Assembly: GCA_026120185.1 (NCBI GenBank)
Contig: JANUWF010001176.1
Span: 7,325,501 to 7,389,500, forward strand
DNA: 64,000 nucleotides
From: Voacanga thouarsii
Lineage: Eukaryota > Streptophyta > Magnoliopsida > Gentianales > Apocynaceae
Reading direction: 5' to 3'
Both the position numbers and the translations under genes were made by a program. Of the stretch, positions 1 to 12,932 are shown one piece after another. Position 1 is the first letter of the stretch, and the number at the start of each line of letters is the position of its first letter. The notes under the pieces are model-generated. The model saw nothing but the letters and a program-made list of their open reading frames with translations, searched no databases and had not been told where the DNA came from.

Positions 1-560
1 TTTATGGATCAATTTTCAAAATTTTGAGGTCATTTTGTAATTATACAAAATTTAAAAACTAATTTACAAAATTTTTGGGGCTATGTTGTAAATATTTAAA
101 AATTTAAAGACATGTATTAACTAGGAAATATGAATTTTATCGCTAAAAGTATAGTTAATAGTGATAAAAACTAATGTTTTAGTTAGGAAATGAATTTTTG
201 TATCTGATGATGTATTATTAGAGAGAAAAATTTAGTTAGGAAATGAATTTTTGTCGCTGATGATGTATCATGAGTGAGAAAACTTAATTTTTCCTCGCTA
301 ATACACTTATGTCATAGCTAAAGCCATCACTTTTAGCTAGGAAATAAAAATTTTGTTGCCAAAGGTCTTAATCAGTAGCGACAAAAAGTTTTTGTCGTTG
401 AAGAAAAATTTCCTCACTAAAGGGTACTTTTAGTGAAAAAACTTTAGATAATTCAAAAAATATTGTCGCCAATGTATCAATTTCTTATGGTGACAATATT
501 TTAACAATTCAAAAAATATTGTCGCCAAGTTGCCACTTATGTTCTTCTTCCAATTAAATC
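1..560. repeat. CACTA subterminal repeat block
   Basis: Short degenerate repeats occur in both orientations, with the recurring cores ttagctaggaaat, tttttgtcgct, gcgacaaaaa and aaaatattgtcgccaa (for example near 190, 240, 340, 370, 470 and 520). Clustered short repeats of this kind just inside the ends are where CACTA elements bind their own transposase complex. The units are 12-20 bp and imperfect. Position next to the transposase relic supports the assignment. Confidence 0.65.
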
Positions 561-1323
561 CACTTCCTTCCTAGAAGTGCCATTCCCAACCCATACAACT
601 TCTACTTCACGTGAAATAGGATGAGAATCTAGCTGCAGCGTTGAAAAGGTTTCTATTATCTCTTCTTATCGTTGGCATTACCATATGCCAGTCTCTTTCT
701 CTGGGACAATAAAAATACCGAACTTGTTCTATTTGATTTGCCAATATGAATGGCTTATCTATCTCTCTTTTTTCTTAGTACAACAAACGGTTAAGATTCA
801 CCAAAGTAAACTTGAATTCGTCAACTTTAACACGCTAATGTACATCGACTCGATCACATTTGAATAATAGAAATTTTTGCTGGTTACTAAATCAGATCCT
901 TATAATATTAGTAAGCACTCCATAGTAATTACCATTAGCCATAATAGGATTCGTATCTCTTAGGCTAGCATAGCTCGTAGTGTCAACTCTACTCATAACA
1001 CCAAAATTTTGAGTAGACTTATTAGTCTCATAAGTTGTTGTACAAAACTAGAACCCATTCACGTTGTATACACTGTAATGCAATCCTTGGTTGAAAAGAC
1101 CATTAGCAAGCTTTCTAACTTCAAAAGGAATATCACAACATTCTTCATTTTTATCAATCTATATAAAGCATCTAGGGAATAACACATATAAGTGTTACCT
1201 ATTTTATATGTTCAAAAGAATTATTAGTGATCTTGTAGAAGCTTTACTTACACAATGATTAAGATAAGCGTGAAACGTTTAAGAATGAATGCATTGTTTG
1301 TCTTGTAACCAAGCTCTCGAATG

Positions 1324-3835
1324 CTATTCATTTATGACAACCATGTGAAGGTTGCATATAGATATATGTGGGAGTTTAGTAGCAATAATAAAGGAAGCAT
1401 AATAAAGAAAATATAAGCATTGAAAAGAAAACTGATTCTCTATATAGTTTAAGGATGTCAGAGTGAGATAGAACCTATTGTTGTATGCTTGTATCATAGT
1501 AACATGATCTAATATTATATCAGTCCCATTTCTAATTAGTTTTCTCATCTCATTGTTATCATCAACGTATCTCGGGGATTTATTCTCTTTGCTTTCAACA
1601 TCATCTAGATATCTTAATATAAATGCTATATGTTCTTCATATTTTATACCCACTGGCAATTGAACCTTCCGGCCAAGCATGATTGCGCACGTAACATTTG
1701 AGAGTTTTCAAGTATCTATCAGCCAGAAACATCCATTGACCGTGAATTGGGCCGACTAACAATGCCTCATTTGGCAAATATATCGGTAAATGTTCTATTA
1801 CATAAAAAACACTTGAGATAAATATAAGAAGATATACTATAACCATAAATCAATCTTAACGATACTCAAAATATCTCTCCTTATTAATTTGGAGCACAAC
1901 TATCTAAAACATGAAGTAATCTCAATCAATAGTTACACAACATTTTTGGGCAAAGTTGTGCGGGTAGCTAATATGATTAATTACTGGGGCAAGATGTGAG
2001 AGTCGTGGCTCTTCAAACCCCCCATAATATTTCTTCTCACGTTTATCCCTTAAGAAATATTAGAATAGTTGCCCTCAAGAACTCTCAATTCCTTGAAAAT
2101 TGTTAAGAAAATTTGAACTTCTGACCTACTCATTGTATAAGGTGGTGGCAAATTATATCCAATTCTAGAGGGCTTTAAAATAGGATGTAAATACTTTCTA
2201 ATTTTTATTACTAGCAAGTCTTGATGAGCTTTCAATTTATCTTTCAATGAACTACTATCACCCCACTATTATATACAACATATTGTCCACAAAACTTTTT
2301 CTCTATACGAATCAGATTAAGATGGTGCCTTATCAAATTGCTTTCCAATACGGCAACTCCGAAAAAATACTCTTCTTCTTCCAATTATAAGGATTTATGC
2401 CAAACTTCTATTCATAGTCAAGCTAGATTCTAATTTTCATATCATCTGTTTCATATTATGTTAAACAACCCTCAAGCTGTGTAAATATTTTAGTCCCCTT
2501 GCACCGTGTTAGTACTTGTCATGTTTCCATTCTGTTATAAAAAGAAACTTTGTCCCTACACAACTTATATGACGGCTCAAGAAATATAAAATGATATAAG
2601 AAGCAATATTATTGCCATTAGGAAAGTAGTAAGAAAAGCAGTTAACACTGCATATCAGACAAGCCCTCTCGTTGCGACACTAAAGCCAGAGAGAATACAT
2701 AGCCTGAAAAATCACTTATTGTCCATATAATAGCTGCACGCAAATAAAATATCTCTTTTGCCCAAGCATCATATGTTATCACACCATCATGTCATGATTC
2801 TTTTAGTTTCTTAATCAATGGTTGCATAAAAATGTTAATTTTATTCTCTGGACTCTTAAGGCCATCAATAAGAGTTGATAATATGAAATAAGGTTACTTC
2901 ATGTGTAGCTAGGGTGGTAAAATTGTACAGTATCAAGGTAATATGCTAAGTGCTATGTGGTATGTACATATTTGAAAATGGACTAAATCCATTAAAGGCC
3001 CATCTAAGTCTCACATTCTAGAAATCACTTGTAAATTCTAAATACATTTCATCAAACTTAATCCAAGCCTTAAAATCAGTTGGGTGTCTATAGACTCTAT
3101 TTTTTGCATCACCTTCTTTGTGCCACCTCATAAGAGAAGCAGTTTTGCGAGACATGAATAAATACTTGAACCTTGGAGCCAATGAAAAATACTTAACATG
3201 CTTGCATGCAATGGTATAACCCTCTTTATTATACCTTGGAGCATAGCACACCTCATAATAAGTAATAGCCTTATTTTCTTTCCTATATATCATGTAATTG
3301 TTTGGGCAAGTATCTTATACTTTGCATTCCATTCCTAATATATTTATTATCTTATTATCCTTGTAGTAATTTTTGGTAATTTTCACATTCACTGAAAGCA
3401 TTTGGTAGAAGCTCAAGTAGTATGTTAACGGACTTATTCAACCATCCATTAAGGACTTTTAAATATAATAATCTTATTATGAATAAAAGAGAAGAAAACT
3501 TAATACAACCCGGATACAACTCCACATTAGCTTCTTCTAACAATTTAAAGCATCTCCCCTAAATTTTCAAGCTTTTCACTTGCATTCTAGAAGTTATTAA
3601 TGTCCATAACATCCTTAACCATCCCAACCATATCATCCCTTTGTATGTTGTTAGATAAAGGAATGCTGCTATTTATATCCTGAGAAGATATGCATGTTTC
3701 TCTATGAGTACTCTATTTTTTGTGCTAACGCATGAAACCCCACATTTGACAATATTGTTTGATATCTATTGAACTATAAAGATGCCCATTCTAGCACTTC
3801 ATAGAAGGACAATAGATTTTAGCTCCATTGGGTTT
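1324..3835 (-). pseudogene. CACTA TNP2-like transposase, broken in many frames
   Basis: Reading the minus strand, the usual order of a plant CACTA transposase can be followed. First comes a transposase-associated domain trace near 3835-3700 (CPSMKC, then MWGFMR). Next is an N-terminal segment at 3543-3355 (ELYPGCIKFSSLLFI, LLELLPNAF), then the Transposase_21 core at 3293-2640 (LFMSRKTASLMRWHKEG, RHPTDFKAW, FDEMYLEF, PPWLHMK, QPLIKKLKES, AAIIWTISDF). A NLIRHHLNLI trace follows near 2330. The DUF4218 domain comes last at 2247-1324 (IRKYLHPI, LPPPYTMSRSE, NYSNIS, GPIHGQWMFLADRYLKTLK, YVRNHAWPEGSIA, YLDDVESKENKSPR). All parts are collinear but split by stops and frameshifts, so the gene is dead. 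The family catalyses cut-and-paste transposition of CACTA elements. Family call is secure; exon structure is not resolved. Confidence 0.9.
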
Positions 3836-3884
3836 ATATGTTATGCAAATTCTATTAAGGTATCCAAACTCGATACAAATTCAT

Positions 3885-4096
3885 AGAGAACCTCTTAAAT
3901 ATAAGAATAAAAATATAAGAATTAGTCACCCAATTCTCTACATTTTCCTACAAAAAAAGAACCTTAGAGATTGAACAACTAGGATCGAAATTCTAGTAGG
4001 GATTGGTCAACTCTTTTAATACCTAAACATCCTTAATCCTATAAAAGATTAAGTACAAGTGGATGGAGAAATGTAGGCACCCAAATAAAGAATCTT
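3885..4096 (-). repeat. LTR-end/primer-site fragment related to the LTR of element Q
   Basis: About 210 bp match 21512-21745 closely, including the shared string gaacaa(c/t)(t/c)aggac and the block ending taatcctaca. The left edge has a decayed minus-strand primer site (actcgataca, compare actctgatacca at 21512). The similarity stops after about 4096. It joins the CACTA relic directly, so one insertion truncated the other. Confidence 0.6.
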
Positions 4097-4830
4097 CAAA
4101 AAACACCAAGTAAGCTAAGCTACCCAATACTTATATTAGAAAAATAAGATGGATTAGTCCAAAGATTTAGAGACTCTAGACAAATGTGGATCTAATTTCT
4201 TTAATTGTTCTTGAAATGTAGGAAGAACTAGGAAGGAATATCTCTCCAAGAGTTCAAACACTCTCTTAAATCTTGATGAAATCTAAATTCTGTTACAAAA
4301 AGTGTTATAATGGGCTAGTTATAAGCCCCAACTTACCCTAGCTAATTAGTAAACAAAATATAGAAATTAGATGACCTTAATACAAGTTTTGACCAAAAAA
4401 CATGATACAAATCGTGGAATTGAAATTACATTAAATATGACCAAAACTAAACAAAATAATAAAATAAAGGGAAGCTCAATATTGATTGGCGTTGGCTAGA
4501 TTGGAATAGCCAGCACTGGTACTTTCTGCAACTGGTCGGCACCAACTAGGCTTGCTTATGGCCAGTTTTTAGGCAACTACTGGCGTTTGTTTAGAGCCGA
4601 TTTCATGTTATTTATTTGATATTTTTGCAACCCAAATTTTATTCTTGACCTCCATTATTATCTTAGATGTTTCTTTGATCTCCCAAATGGATTTGATGTT
4701 AAGTTTGTTTCCTTTCAATGTGTCCTTAATTGCATTCCATCACTATCTCTCTTAATGTTCAATCCTTGGCCATGTGAGTGCTTGACATTCCATAAGGATT
4801 ATTGTTTGTTTGTTGCACCTTTTGGTATTT
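4097..4830. other. Unassigned AT-rich repeat DNA
   Basis: No coding trace. Positions 4488-4600 carry a GC-richer block with the ggcgttggc, ccagcactggt and ggcaccaac motifs also seen in the U3 part of several LTRs in this window, so this is probably further LTR-derived sequence of unknown orientation. It ends exactly where the 5' LTR of element A starts. Confidence 0.4.
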
Positions 4831-6328
4831 TGATAGAAGCTGATTGGTATATATTTTCTAAGCCATAGATGCGATAGTTTTTCTGATTTTATTTTTAGAT
4901 AACTATTCACTCCCATCTTTTTACCATCTTTTATGTAGTATTTGAGAAATGAAAAGGTACAAGAAAAGATGGTGAAAAGTACATAGAAGAAATGGAGAAA
5001 GAGTTAAAATAGAGAGGAGCCATTGCCTACTGGATCAGCCCGGCTGGTGCTGGCTATCTTTGGAAAACAAAGTGTGAAAAATGAGCAATTTTGGATGCAA
5101 AACAAAATGCAGTCGGCACTGGCTAGAGTGGGGTAGCCGATATTGGTTAGTCACCGGTAGAAGGCGACAACTGTTGTTAAATGGCACTAGCTTCTTTGGA
5201 GCAACCATTGGTTCATTTTGAGTTTCCTACGTAGAAAAGATCATTTTGAGAAAATTTAGAAGGAAAATCTCCTATATAAGTAAAGTAGTTTCAATCGTTT
5301 AGGGCTATACACATCTTATAAAACTCCTAGAGAGCTCAAGAAACACCAAGAAGAAGGTAGATCAAGGAGAATTTTCAGAGAAGAAAATAAGAGTTGTTTA
5401 AGAAGATCTTAAGGAGGAATAAGAAGGCTTGCTTGTCTGTGAGTGATTTTTTTTCTTTTCCTTGTGTTATAGATTGACAATTTAGATTCTTAATATTTTA
5501 ATTGCAATTAAGGGATGAACCCCAATTTTATGTTCTTGTCATGAATTATTTTTAGATCTTTGGAGCTCCAAGTCTAATATTTGATGATCTGAGCTTTATT
5601 ATATTGATTGATTGTTTTCTGTGCTTTCTTTTAATTAACTCGAGAGAGAAAATAGGGGATTGCATCTAAATTAATTGAATAATGGTAATCCTTTAATTAA
5701 ATCGAGATAGAGGTTGGGGATTGAAAACTGATAAACATTGAGATTTTATTGTCATATAGAGATAGGGGCATTAGTTTCTTCTGAGAAATTGATAGGTTTG
5801 CTACATTAGCTGGAGATAGGGGTATTACTTCTTCTATATTTAAGTGGTTGGTCTTAATATTTCTTAGATTTAATTATTTAGGTAGAGATGCCCTTTTATT
5901 AGCTAAGAATATGAATTTATTAACTCGAGAAAGAGTGAAATTTACCTTTTAAATTCATATTGGTATTAGAATTGGTAATCAGTTAATTTAAGGGTATTTT
6001 ATTTACTTGACAAGATTTGGGTAATTTTCTCTTTACATGTCTTTTCTCATTATTATCATTCCTTGATATTTCTTGTGACTTTTCTTTAGTATATTATGTT
6101 AATAGGTTATTTATTTTATCTCTTTTTTTTTTATTAGTTTGACAATAAAGATTAGAGTAAAGTAAGGGTAATTGCTCAGTTCTTGTAGATATGATACTTG
6201 CTTTTTCCTATACTACACGATGGGTATACTTACCCAAATGTGTAGTTTTACTATTTAACATTTTATTTAAAACTTGATTGATTATGGTCTTTATTGATAA
6301 TATTTCCTACACCAAAACTTAAGTATCA
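4831..6328 (+). repeat. 5' LTR of element A
   Basis: About 1.5 kb, beginning tgatagaagc and ending aagtatca. It holds a GC-richer motif block (5030-5190), a TATA box (5272-5279) and, downstream, the alternating ctcgagagaga and gagatagggg blocks typical of plant Athila-type LTR/leader regions. It aligns along its length with 10910-11433 and 16197-17003. Confidence 0.85.
5271..5280 (+). promoter_or_regulatory. LTR TATA box of element A
   Basis: cctatataag lies at the U3/R position of the 5' LTR. The same box is present in the 3' LTR at 11339-11349, about the same distance from the LTR start, which supports it as the element promoter. Confidence 0.6.
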
Positions 6329-6334
6329 AGTTTT

Positions 6335-6352
6335 TAGTGCCATTGTCAGGGA
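6335..6352 (+). other. Primer-binding site of element A (tRNA-Asp type, decayed)
   Basis: tagtgccattgtcaggga follows the LTR end by six bases. It matches the Athila primer site TGGCGCCGTTGCCGGGGA except at four positions, all of them transitions. The related minus-strand copies at 44598-44614 and 48963-48978 are closer to the consensus. Confidence 0.8.
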
Positions 6353-6513
6353 TTGGCAATATTATGAAAAGTTCGAATCTTATTGATTTAGCCATTTTTA
6401 TATTTGTAAATACCACTAACTTTTGTATTTAGGTAATTTGTGAATATATCTATATTGCTTGTGTTTTTGTTTTGTTTATATTTACTATTTATTAATTTTA
6501 TTCTAGATTTGAC

Positions 6514-6516
<3 letters not shown>

Positions 6517-6583
<67 letters not shown>
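6517..6583 (+). repeat. (TTA)n microsatellite
   Basis: About 22 uninterrupted copies of the trinucleotide, inside the leader of element A just ahead of the private ORF. The poly-isoleucine reading frame across it is an artefact. Confidence 0.95.
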
Positions 6584-6608
6584 TTGGATACGAGATTGCA
6601 ACATCATC

Positions 6609-9271
6609 ATGGACAATCATTCATGAAGATGTGTGTGACTATGAACACCAAGTTAAAGGGTCTATGATGATGATAGGATGGCAAGATTACTAGTTCAAGT
6701 TGATGCTTATAGGAGGTGTGATAATTGGAATGTAACTTTTCCAAATTATCAAGACATATGCTATAATTAGTATGGGGGAAATCATCTCAATCATGATACT
6801 CAATATATAAAAGCTACAAAATTGGAGTGGTGTGATTATATAAGGTTACATTAGATTAATCAAAAGCACATCTCATATAAACTACTGCCTTTAACTCTAT
6901 GAGCTGAACCCTCACTTAACATTTTAGTGGCCAATTTTTTTTACTTCCACAAATGCAATCATTAGTCTCAAGAAAAATCCTCCCAATGAACGAGCCGCCA
7001 AAGAATACACTTAGCAAAGTTGGCTGAGAAAATTCAAGAGTTAATTTCATCGAGTAGCTTGTATGTTGCAGAAAAACTGCGGAAAGAGAATAGAGAGCAG
7101 GTGGCACTGCCTAAGAGGACTCAACCGGCGCCGCCTAATCTAACAAAAGCAAAAATAGAGCAACAACGAGATGAAGTGGAAAAAGGTTACTTGAAGATTA
7201 GTTATACCCCTTGAGTGATGAATCCACACTAGTCCATACAATTGAAGACAATAAGACTCTGCTACAAGAAGATAAGGAGAGTGAGCTTATTGAGAAATCC
7301 TATAAGAGTCTTCAAGAAAGAAATCCTTAAGAAGAAGTGAGAGAACATGAGGAGTAATAGACCAATGTGATGAGAGAAAGATTTTATTCCACTCTATGCT
7401 CTACTAATTCTAATTTCTATTTAAAACATAATTTTGTAGGTACCTCTCACTTCATGGTGCAAGAGACCATTGATGATGTGTGAAATTTAACATGCCTCAA
7501 GAAGTAACGATTTTCAAGAACGTATCATAAGATGCCCTTGGAGTGTGATTGCCAACTATGCCCTTCACCCTAATTTAAGGGAGATGACTTTGTATTTGTA
7601 GCCAATGCATTGTGATGTGTTGAATTTAGGTATATAAAAATCATGCAATTTTGTATCCAATCCCAATCAAGTTTAAATTAAAATATTAATCCCAAATTAC
7701 AAATATGAGAAAGTGCACTCATTATTAATCATAGTATAGGGAATTAACGAGTATTGATCCTTAAGAAATAAGTACACACTAATTACTTTCCATTTAGTAT
7801 TTAACCTATCAATTAGAGTGATAAAGAGTAAAAATAAAAATAAAATATAAAATATAAAATATATACACAACTCTTGGAGAGAAAAACATAAAATTAAATA
7901 ATTACTTTTGAAAACATGACAATAAACCATTAGTAATTATTATAATTAATCACTTTTCTTGGCATCATGAATGAGTTTAATATAGAATTCACTCTCTCTC
8001 GAGTTATGGTTTCACTATATCTTAGTCAATTTTAATGGACATCTTTTTCTCACTAGAGCAACAAAAAAGATGCATACAACACAAGTTCTTAATTATTATT
8101 CCTATCTCTAGGTAACAATGGCATGAAATCATTAATTCCCCTATTTTTAGGTGAAATCAACAACTTTTGATTACTTCATCTCAACTTAACCTCTCTCTCT
8201 ATCGAGTTAGTTAAAAAAATAAATCAAGAATTGAGCAATAAAGACTATCTCCTAACCTTTTTCTCAAGTTAATTAGAAAGATGGTCCAATCTCATTAATT
8301 CACCATTAACAACAAGTAATCAAATACCAAGAAGAATAACAAAATACTAAATTAATTTATCATTAAAAATCCACAAATAATATTTAATTACACTTAAAAC
8401 ATTAATCTCATCATTGTTCAAAGTAAAAGAAAACAAAGGTTTTAGAAAGAATTCATAAACAAATCCTTTTCTTCCTCCTTTGAGAACCTTCTTAAGACAA
8501 TGCTTATTGAGTGATGAATTCTTCTTCAATGAGTGATTTTAGCTTTTGCCCATTGAATTCATACTATATTCCTCACTTATTCTTGGTTAAATAGGATTCT
8601 TAGTTGCTAAAATTCATCCTTCAAAAGCCCTGGATTGAGTACAAGTTGGAAGCAAGTTAACCTCTTTGGCAATTTTCAATTTGACTTGAAAAATGATTCT
8701 GAACTACCATAACAGAGCAGGGCCAGTGCCAGGTAACTTCATTTGGATCGGTGCTGATCCAGCTCTAGAAATCTCTTGGTTTGAGCTCTATTTTCTCTGT
8801 TTTTTTAGAACCGAGCCACGGTCGGTTCAACCACTTTGAGCAGGCACTAGGTCAAGTTTAGAAATATACAATTTCATTCTAAATCGTCCAATTCTTGTAC
8901 AAATTCTCCAAGAACATTTTTCAATAGCAAAACATCAAATATGAAGAGAAATGACTAGTTATTAAACCAAAAATACCACAAAATATCCTCAAATAACTAG
9001 GAAAATATAGTCAGGCCCTCTCACATTGCACAGTAAAGATTTCTTTATCCCATCCTTAAGAGCTATAATATTAGGTTTGAAAGGGAGTTTTCATTATCAT
9101 GATTCTTTGGAAGGGTTAATTAGTGGTTTAAATATTGATGTATTCTTTAGATGTAACTTACATTCATTGGTTGAAAAATTGACTTACGTGTCTAAATTGA
9201 TGGTAGGGTATGAGGAAAATGCATTTACTTTTATTGAAACTACTTCCTTGCATGTACCATGCCCCTTCTAA
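6609..9271 (+). pseudogene. Private MDN-starting ORF of the non-autonomous Athila-type family (copy A), split by solo LTR N
   Basis: Starts ATGGACAATCATTC (MDNHS) soon after the primer site. It then carries IHLAKLAEKIQELI (7000-7050), a hydrophilic, probably helical stretch, and a later NLTCLKK/MPLE/FKGDDFVF trace at 7480-7600. It resumes after LTR N at 9029 as a 240-nt open frame. The minus-strand copies at 47810-48629 and 43482-44290 show the same order (IQLAKLIEDAI, NFTCLKELNF, HKKPLEDIHHS, FHGGNSVFVD). I do not recognise the protein. It occupies the place of gag-pol but shows no zinc knuckle, protease or polymerase motif. Stops and frameshifts make all three copies inactive. Confidence 0.6.
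7613..9023 (-). mobile_element. Solo LTR N (Athila type)
   Basis: 1411 bp, bounded on the plus strand by tgatgtg and ccctctca and flanked by a perfect 5-bp duplication, cattg (7608-7612 and 9024-9028). It contains the minus-oriented LTR landmarks (ctctctctcgagttatgg, the gtgaaatcaac blocks and the GC-richer motif block at 8715-8850). There is no primer site or interior, so this is the product of LTR-LTR recombination. It interrupts the private ORF of element A and is therefore younger than A. Confidence 0.92.
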
Positions 9272-10909
9272 AAACCTCCATTATTTCTAAGTGACTCATC
9301 ATGCTTAGTTGCACATTGAATGTTGGTTTTTCTAATCTAAGGCTGATGAGAAAGTATGATGAACGAAAAGCGTGTTGTTGTTTTCTTTGTTTGCATTTTT
9401 TTAGTTTGTGTTTTAGCTGTTATATGTCTCTTTACTACTCAACAATAATCAGAATACTATCTAGTTTAAGTGTAGGGAAGTGAGTTATGACATTATTTAC
9501 TTTCTTAGGATTTTTATTTATATTTTGCTTTGTTGTGTTTTCTTTATTTTTGGTGTGTTTTATTTTGTTCTTTGTACTTTTATTTGCGCTTTCATTTTCA
9601 AGTTTGTTAGAATTCTTCTTGAACAACCATGCTTCTCTCTTTAATATTTTATAAAGAATCACCTCTCGCGTGAATATTTTACTCAGAGTATATTACTTAA
9701 CTTTCTCCCCCTTTTATTATTTTCTGGTCCCATTGAATATGCTTTATGGAGTTGATTTTTTGCTAACAAGGACATTGCCCAATTTAAGTGTGGAATAGTA
9801 ATTTTGTAGTATTCTTTGTCCAAGTTTTATCAATTACCTTAGTGTTTTCTAATTGTGAAGCTATTTTCTAATTTTAAGGCTAAGTTTTTTTTTTTTTATT
9901 TTGGTGTTAGTTTTAGCTAGTATAGTATTATTAATGTTTTTCTTTTAGCATGAAAATTTGGTTTGAGACTTGTTTAATTAAGTTTGGTTTGGTGAAAACT
10001 TGTATATTAGGTGTGATATAGGATAAGTCTTATATAGAATTTGGGTCAACCCTATTTATGTTTTAGTAGATGTTGCGACACTTTGTTTCTTGAGGATTGG
10101 TGTTGATGTTGTGATTTAGTTAAGATAGTGAATTTTGATTGATTTTTGTTCTATGATTTCCTAAACTAGTCCTAATTATGAGTTTAAGTAAATAGGGTGA
10201 GAGGTGAGAAGAGTTAAAAAAAAATATGGGGAATGCAAATGTTCAATATTGGTTGCATTACCTTAAGTGAAAAAATTAACAAAGCAAAAGGGATGTAAGT
10301 ACCTATTGTTTCAAAAGTGATGTGTGGAAAAAAACACAAGAAACATGGAAAAAGGAAAAAAAAAAAAAGAACGAATGAGAGAAAACAAGAGTGTGAGAGA
10401 AAACAAGAGCGTGAATGAAAAAAATAAGTAAAAAAAAAAAATGTTTGAAAGAAAAACTAAAGGGAGCTAAAACAGTAAATATAAAGTACACTCACTTGAG
10501 GCTATGGATTCCCAAGAGAGAAAAGTTGAGAATGTCCCCAGTTTACTACTCAGATTGTAGAAGTTTGGAAATTGTAGACTTTGAGTTGATTTATTATTCC
10601 TAACTTATATAAATCACATTATTTACATTATGAACTTGAGAAGTTAAGTGAAATGCATTGAATAAATATAAATTTGTTTAACTCAATTTTGATGGCTTTG
10701 ATGATATCTTTTCTAATACATATGTTTACATGAATTAGCTTTGATTGAATAAATGTTGGGTTAAATTCTTAAATTGAAGGACAAATAATATCTTTACCAT
10801 ATTAGCTATGTTCACTAAGATCATTTTGATAGATAGCTATTTGCTTGTTAGATCTTGAGTGTTGATATCTTGTTTGCCCGAGGACAAGCAAAGTTTAAGG
10901 GTGAGGAGT
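9272..10909 (+). other. 3'-UTR-like region and polypurine tract of element A
   Basis: Long T-rich non-coding DNA with repeated aatttaagtgtgg-like and aagtgtaggg-like phrases (9465, 9785), as in the corresponding parts of 46057-47800 and 61311-62400. It ends with cccgaggacaagcaaagttt followed by a purine tract (10897-10909) directly before the 3' LTR. Open frames in 9300-10600 are low-complexity and not supported as genes. Confidence 0.6.
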
Positions 10910-11433
10910 TGATACTAGCTAATTTGGTCTATATTTTCTAAGTCATTGATGTTATATTTGTTATAGTTTTATATTTAGATAACTATTGATTCCTACATTT
11001 TTACATCTTTTGTATAGGATTTGTAGAATGAAAAGGTACAAGAAAAGATAGTGAAAAGTGCAAAAAATAAGTTGAGAAAGAGTCAAAATAAAGAGAAGCT
11101 GGCACTTGCTAGATTAACCTAGCGGTGCTAGCTATTCTCTAGAAAATAGAGCAATTTCGGATGCAACACAAAATGCAACTGATGCCAGCTGCAATGGGGT
11201 AGCCGACACTGACTGGTAATTGGTGGAAGGTAGCAAACTGTTGTTAAATGGCACAGGCTTTTTGGCAACAACCAGGGCTAATTGGTTTTAGGTTTTCTAC
11301 ACATAAAAGGTCTTTTGTGCGATTTTGGAAGGAAAAACTCCTATATAAGCAGGGAAAAAGATATCCTAAAGTAGTTTTTAGTTTTTTGGAGCTGTGCACA
11401 CTCTAGAAAACTCCTAGAGAGCTTAAGAAACAG
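10910..11433 (+). repeat. 3' LTR of element A, first part
   Basis: Aligns with 4831-5347 (start tgatact, TATA at 11340, aactcctagagagct). It breaks off at the target site of LTR dimer B, whose duplication aacag occupies 11429-11433. Confidence 0.88.
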
Positions 11434-12932
11434 TGATGCATGCTAAGTTTGGGTATAAAAATCATTTATTCTTAAGTGCATTCCAAATCAAGTTTTAATT
11501 AAAACGTTAACCCCAAAATCACATATATGGAGTAAGTACATTTATCATAAAGTATAGTATAAGCAATTAACGAGTAGCATCCTCTTGGAGCAACTACCTT
11601 TAATTTCTCATCATCCATTATTTAACCTAATAAACTAAAGTGACCAAATAAATTCAAGTAAAATATTTACAAAGATAAGGATTGAAATATATGTATTTAG
11701 ATAGAATTTCTTAAAGATACAACAATGATCCAGTTAGCAATTATCGAAGGAATTATAAAGTAGATTTCACTATTTCATGAGTTTTGGAATCACTATTTTC
11801 TAGTTAAATAAGTGGGTACTCTATTTCACCAAAACAACCGAAAAGATACATTAAAAGTAATTCCTCAACAAATATCCATATCTCTAGGTGATATTAAAAC
11901 ATGAAATCAATTAGCATCCCTATCTCTAGGTGATATTAACAAACCTTAATTCTTTAAGTTCTTTTTCTTAACCTCTCTCTCAAATTAATTAAAAGATAAC
12001 AAATGTAGAATTAATACAATTAAAACCTCTTCTTACTTCTTACTCAAGTTAATTATAAGGAAAAAAATAATCAATCAATTCACTAAATAAATATCAAGTA
12101 ATCAAATACTAGAAATCAGTAAAGTAATTGATCAAATAACTGAATTTAATACAAAGCCATAAACTTTAAAATATCTTCTAAATACAATTAAAACACTACA
12201 CTTAACATTGTTCATGAAAAGAAAACAAAGAAAAAAGATAAGAACTCATAGATAAGTCATTCTTCCTCTTCAATAAAGACTTCTCCAAAGCAATGCACCT
12301 TTTTTATAAATTCCTCCTCTTTAATGATTCATCTCTAATTTGGTTCCTTGAATTCATAGTTTTATCTTATTTTCTCTATGTTTATATAGGCCTTTTGATT
12401 GCTAAACTTGGTTCAGAGAAGTCCTTTCCCATCTTTAAGTTAGTTTCCCAAAGATTTCTATAGGAATTGACAAATTTTGCTCTAAGAAGAATTTTTTGCC
12501 ACCTCGACTATAGAGCAAAGCCGACGCTGGTTCATCTAGGGGAGCTGATGCTGGTTCAGCTCTATCTAGACTACTTTTGCCTATTTTGATTCCCTTGTTT
12601 TCTAGAATTGAACCCCAACTGATTCATCTTCTTAGGCCGACATTCATCTCTAGACTGGTCCAATTCCAACTTAGTTTTTACAATTTTCAATCAGAGTCCA
12701 AGAAAACCCTTTTTACAACAAAATATCATCAAAACATTATACAATAAAGGAATTGAATAGCCGTCCCTAATACATGTTTTGTGTGTATATTCTTATGCAT
12801 AGGAAATATTCTTAATATTTTACACAAATTAATCAAGTTTAAATATAAGGTACTAAAATCACTCACACATAGCACAAATTTGGATAACTATACCCATCAT
12901 ATTGCATAGAGTTCTAATTGGCAAGTATTGTA

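Larger units (their letters stand above)
1..3884 (-). mobile_element. CACTA (En/Spm) DNA transposon, decayed, cut by the window edge
   Basis: The transposase relic at 1324-3835 reads on the minus strand, so 1-560 is the 3' terminal region of the element. The left terminus lies outside the window. On the right the homology stops near 3884, where an unrelated LTR/primer-site fragment begins, so the 5' end is truncated. Positions 561-1323 hold AT-rich non-coding DNA between the last transposase piece and the subterminal repeats; I see nothing else there. The family call rests on the transposase domains and on the GTCGC-rich subterminal repeats. No terminal CACTA motif or target duplication can be seen. 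Confidence 0.85.

Noticed and set aside
685..867. 60-residue open frame on the plus strand
   Set aside because: Lies in the non-coding 3' part of the CACTA relic, opposite to the transposase, with no motif.
6440..6667. Hydrophobic poly-isoleucine protein
   Set aside because: Produced by the (TTA)n microsatellite.
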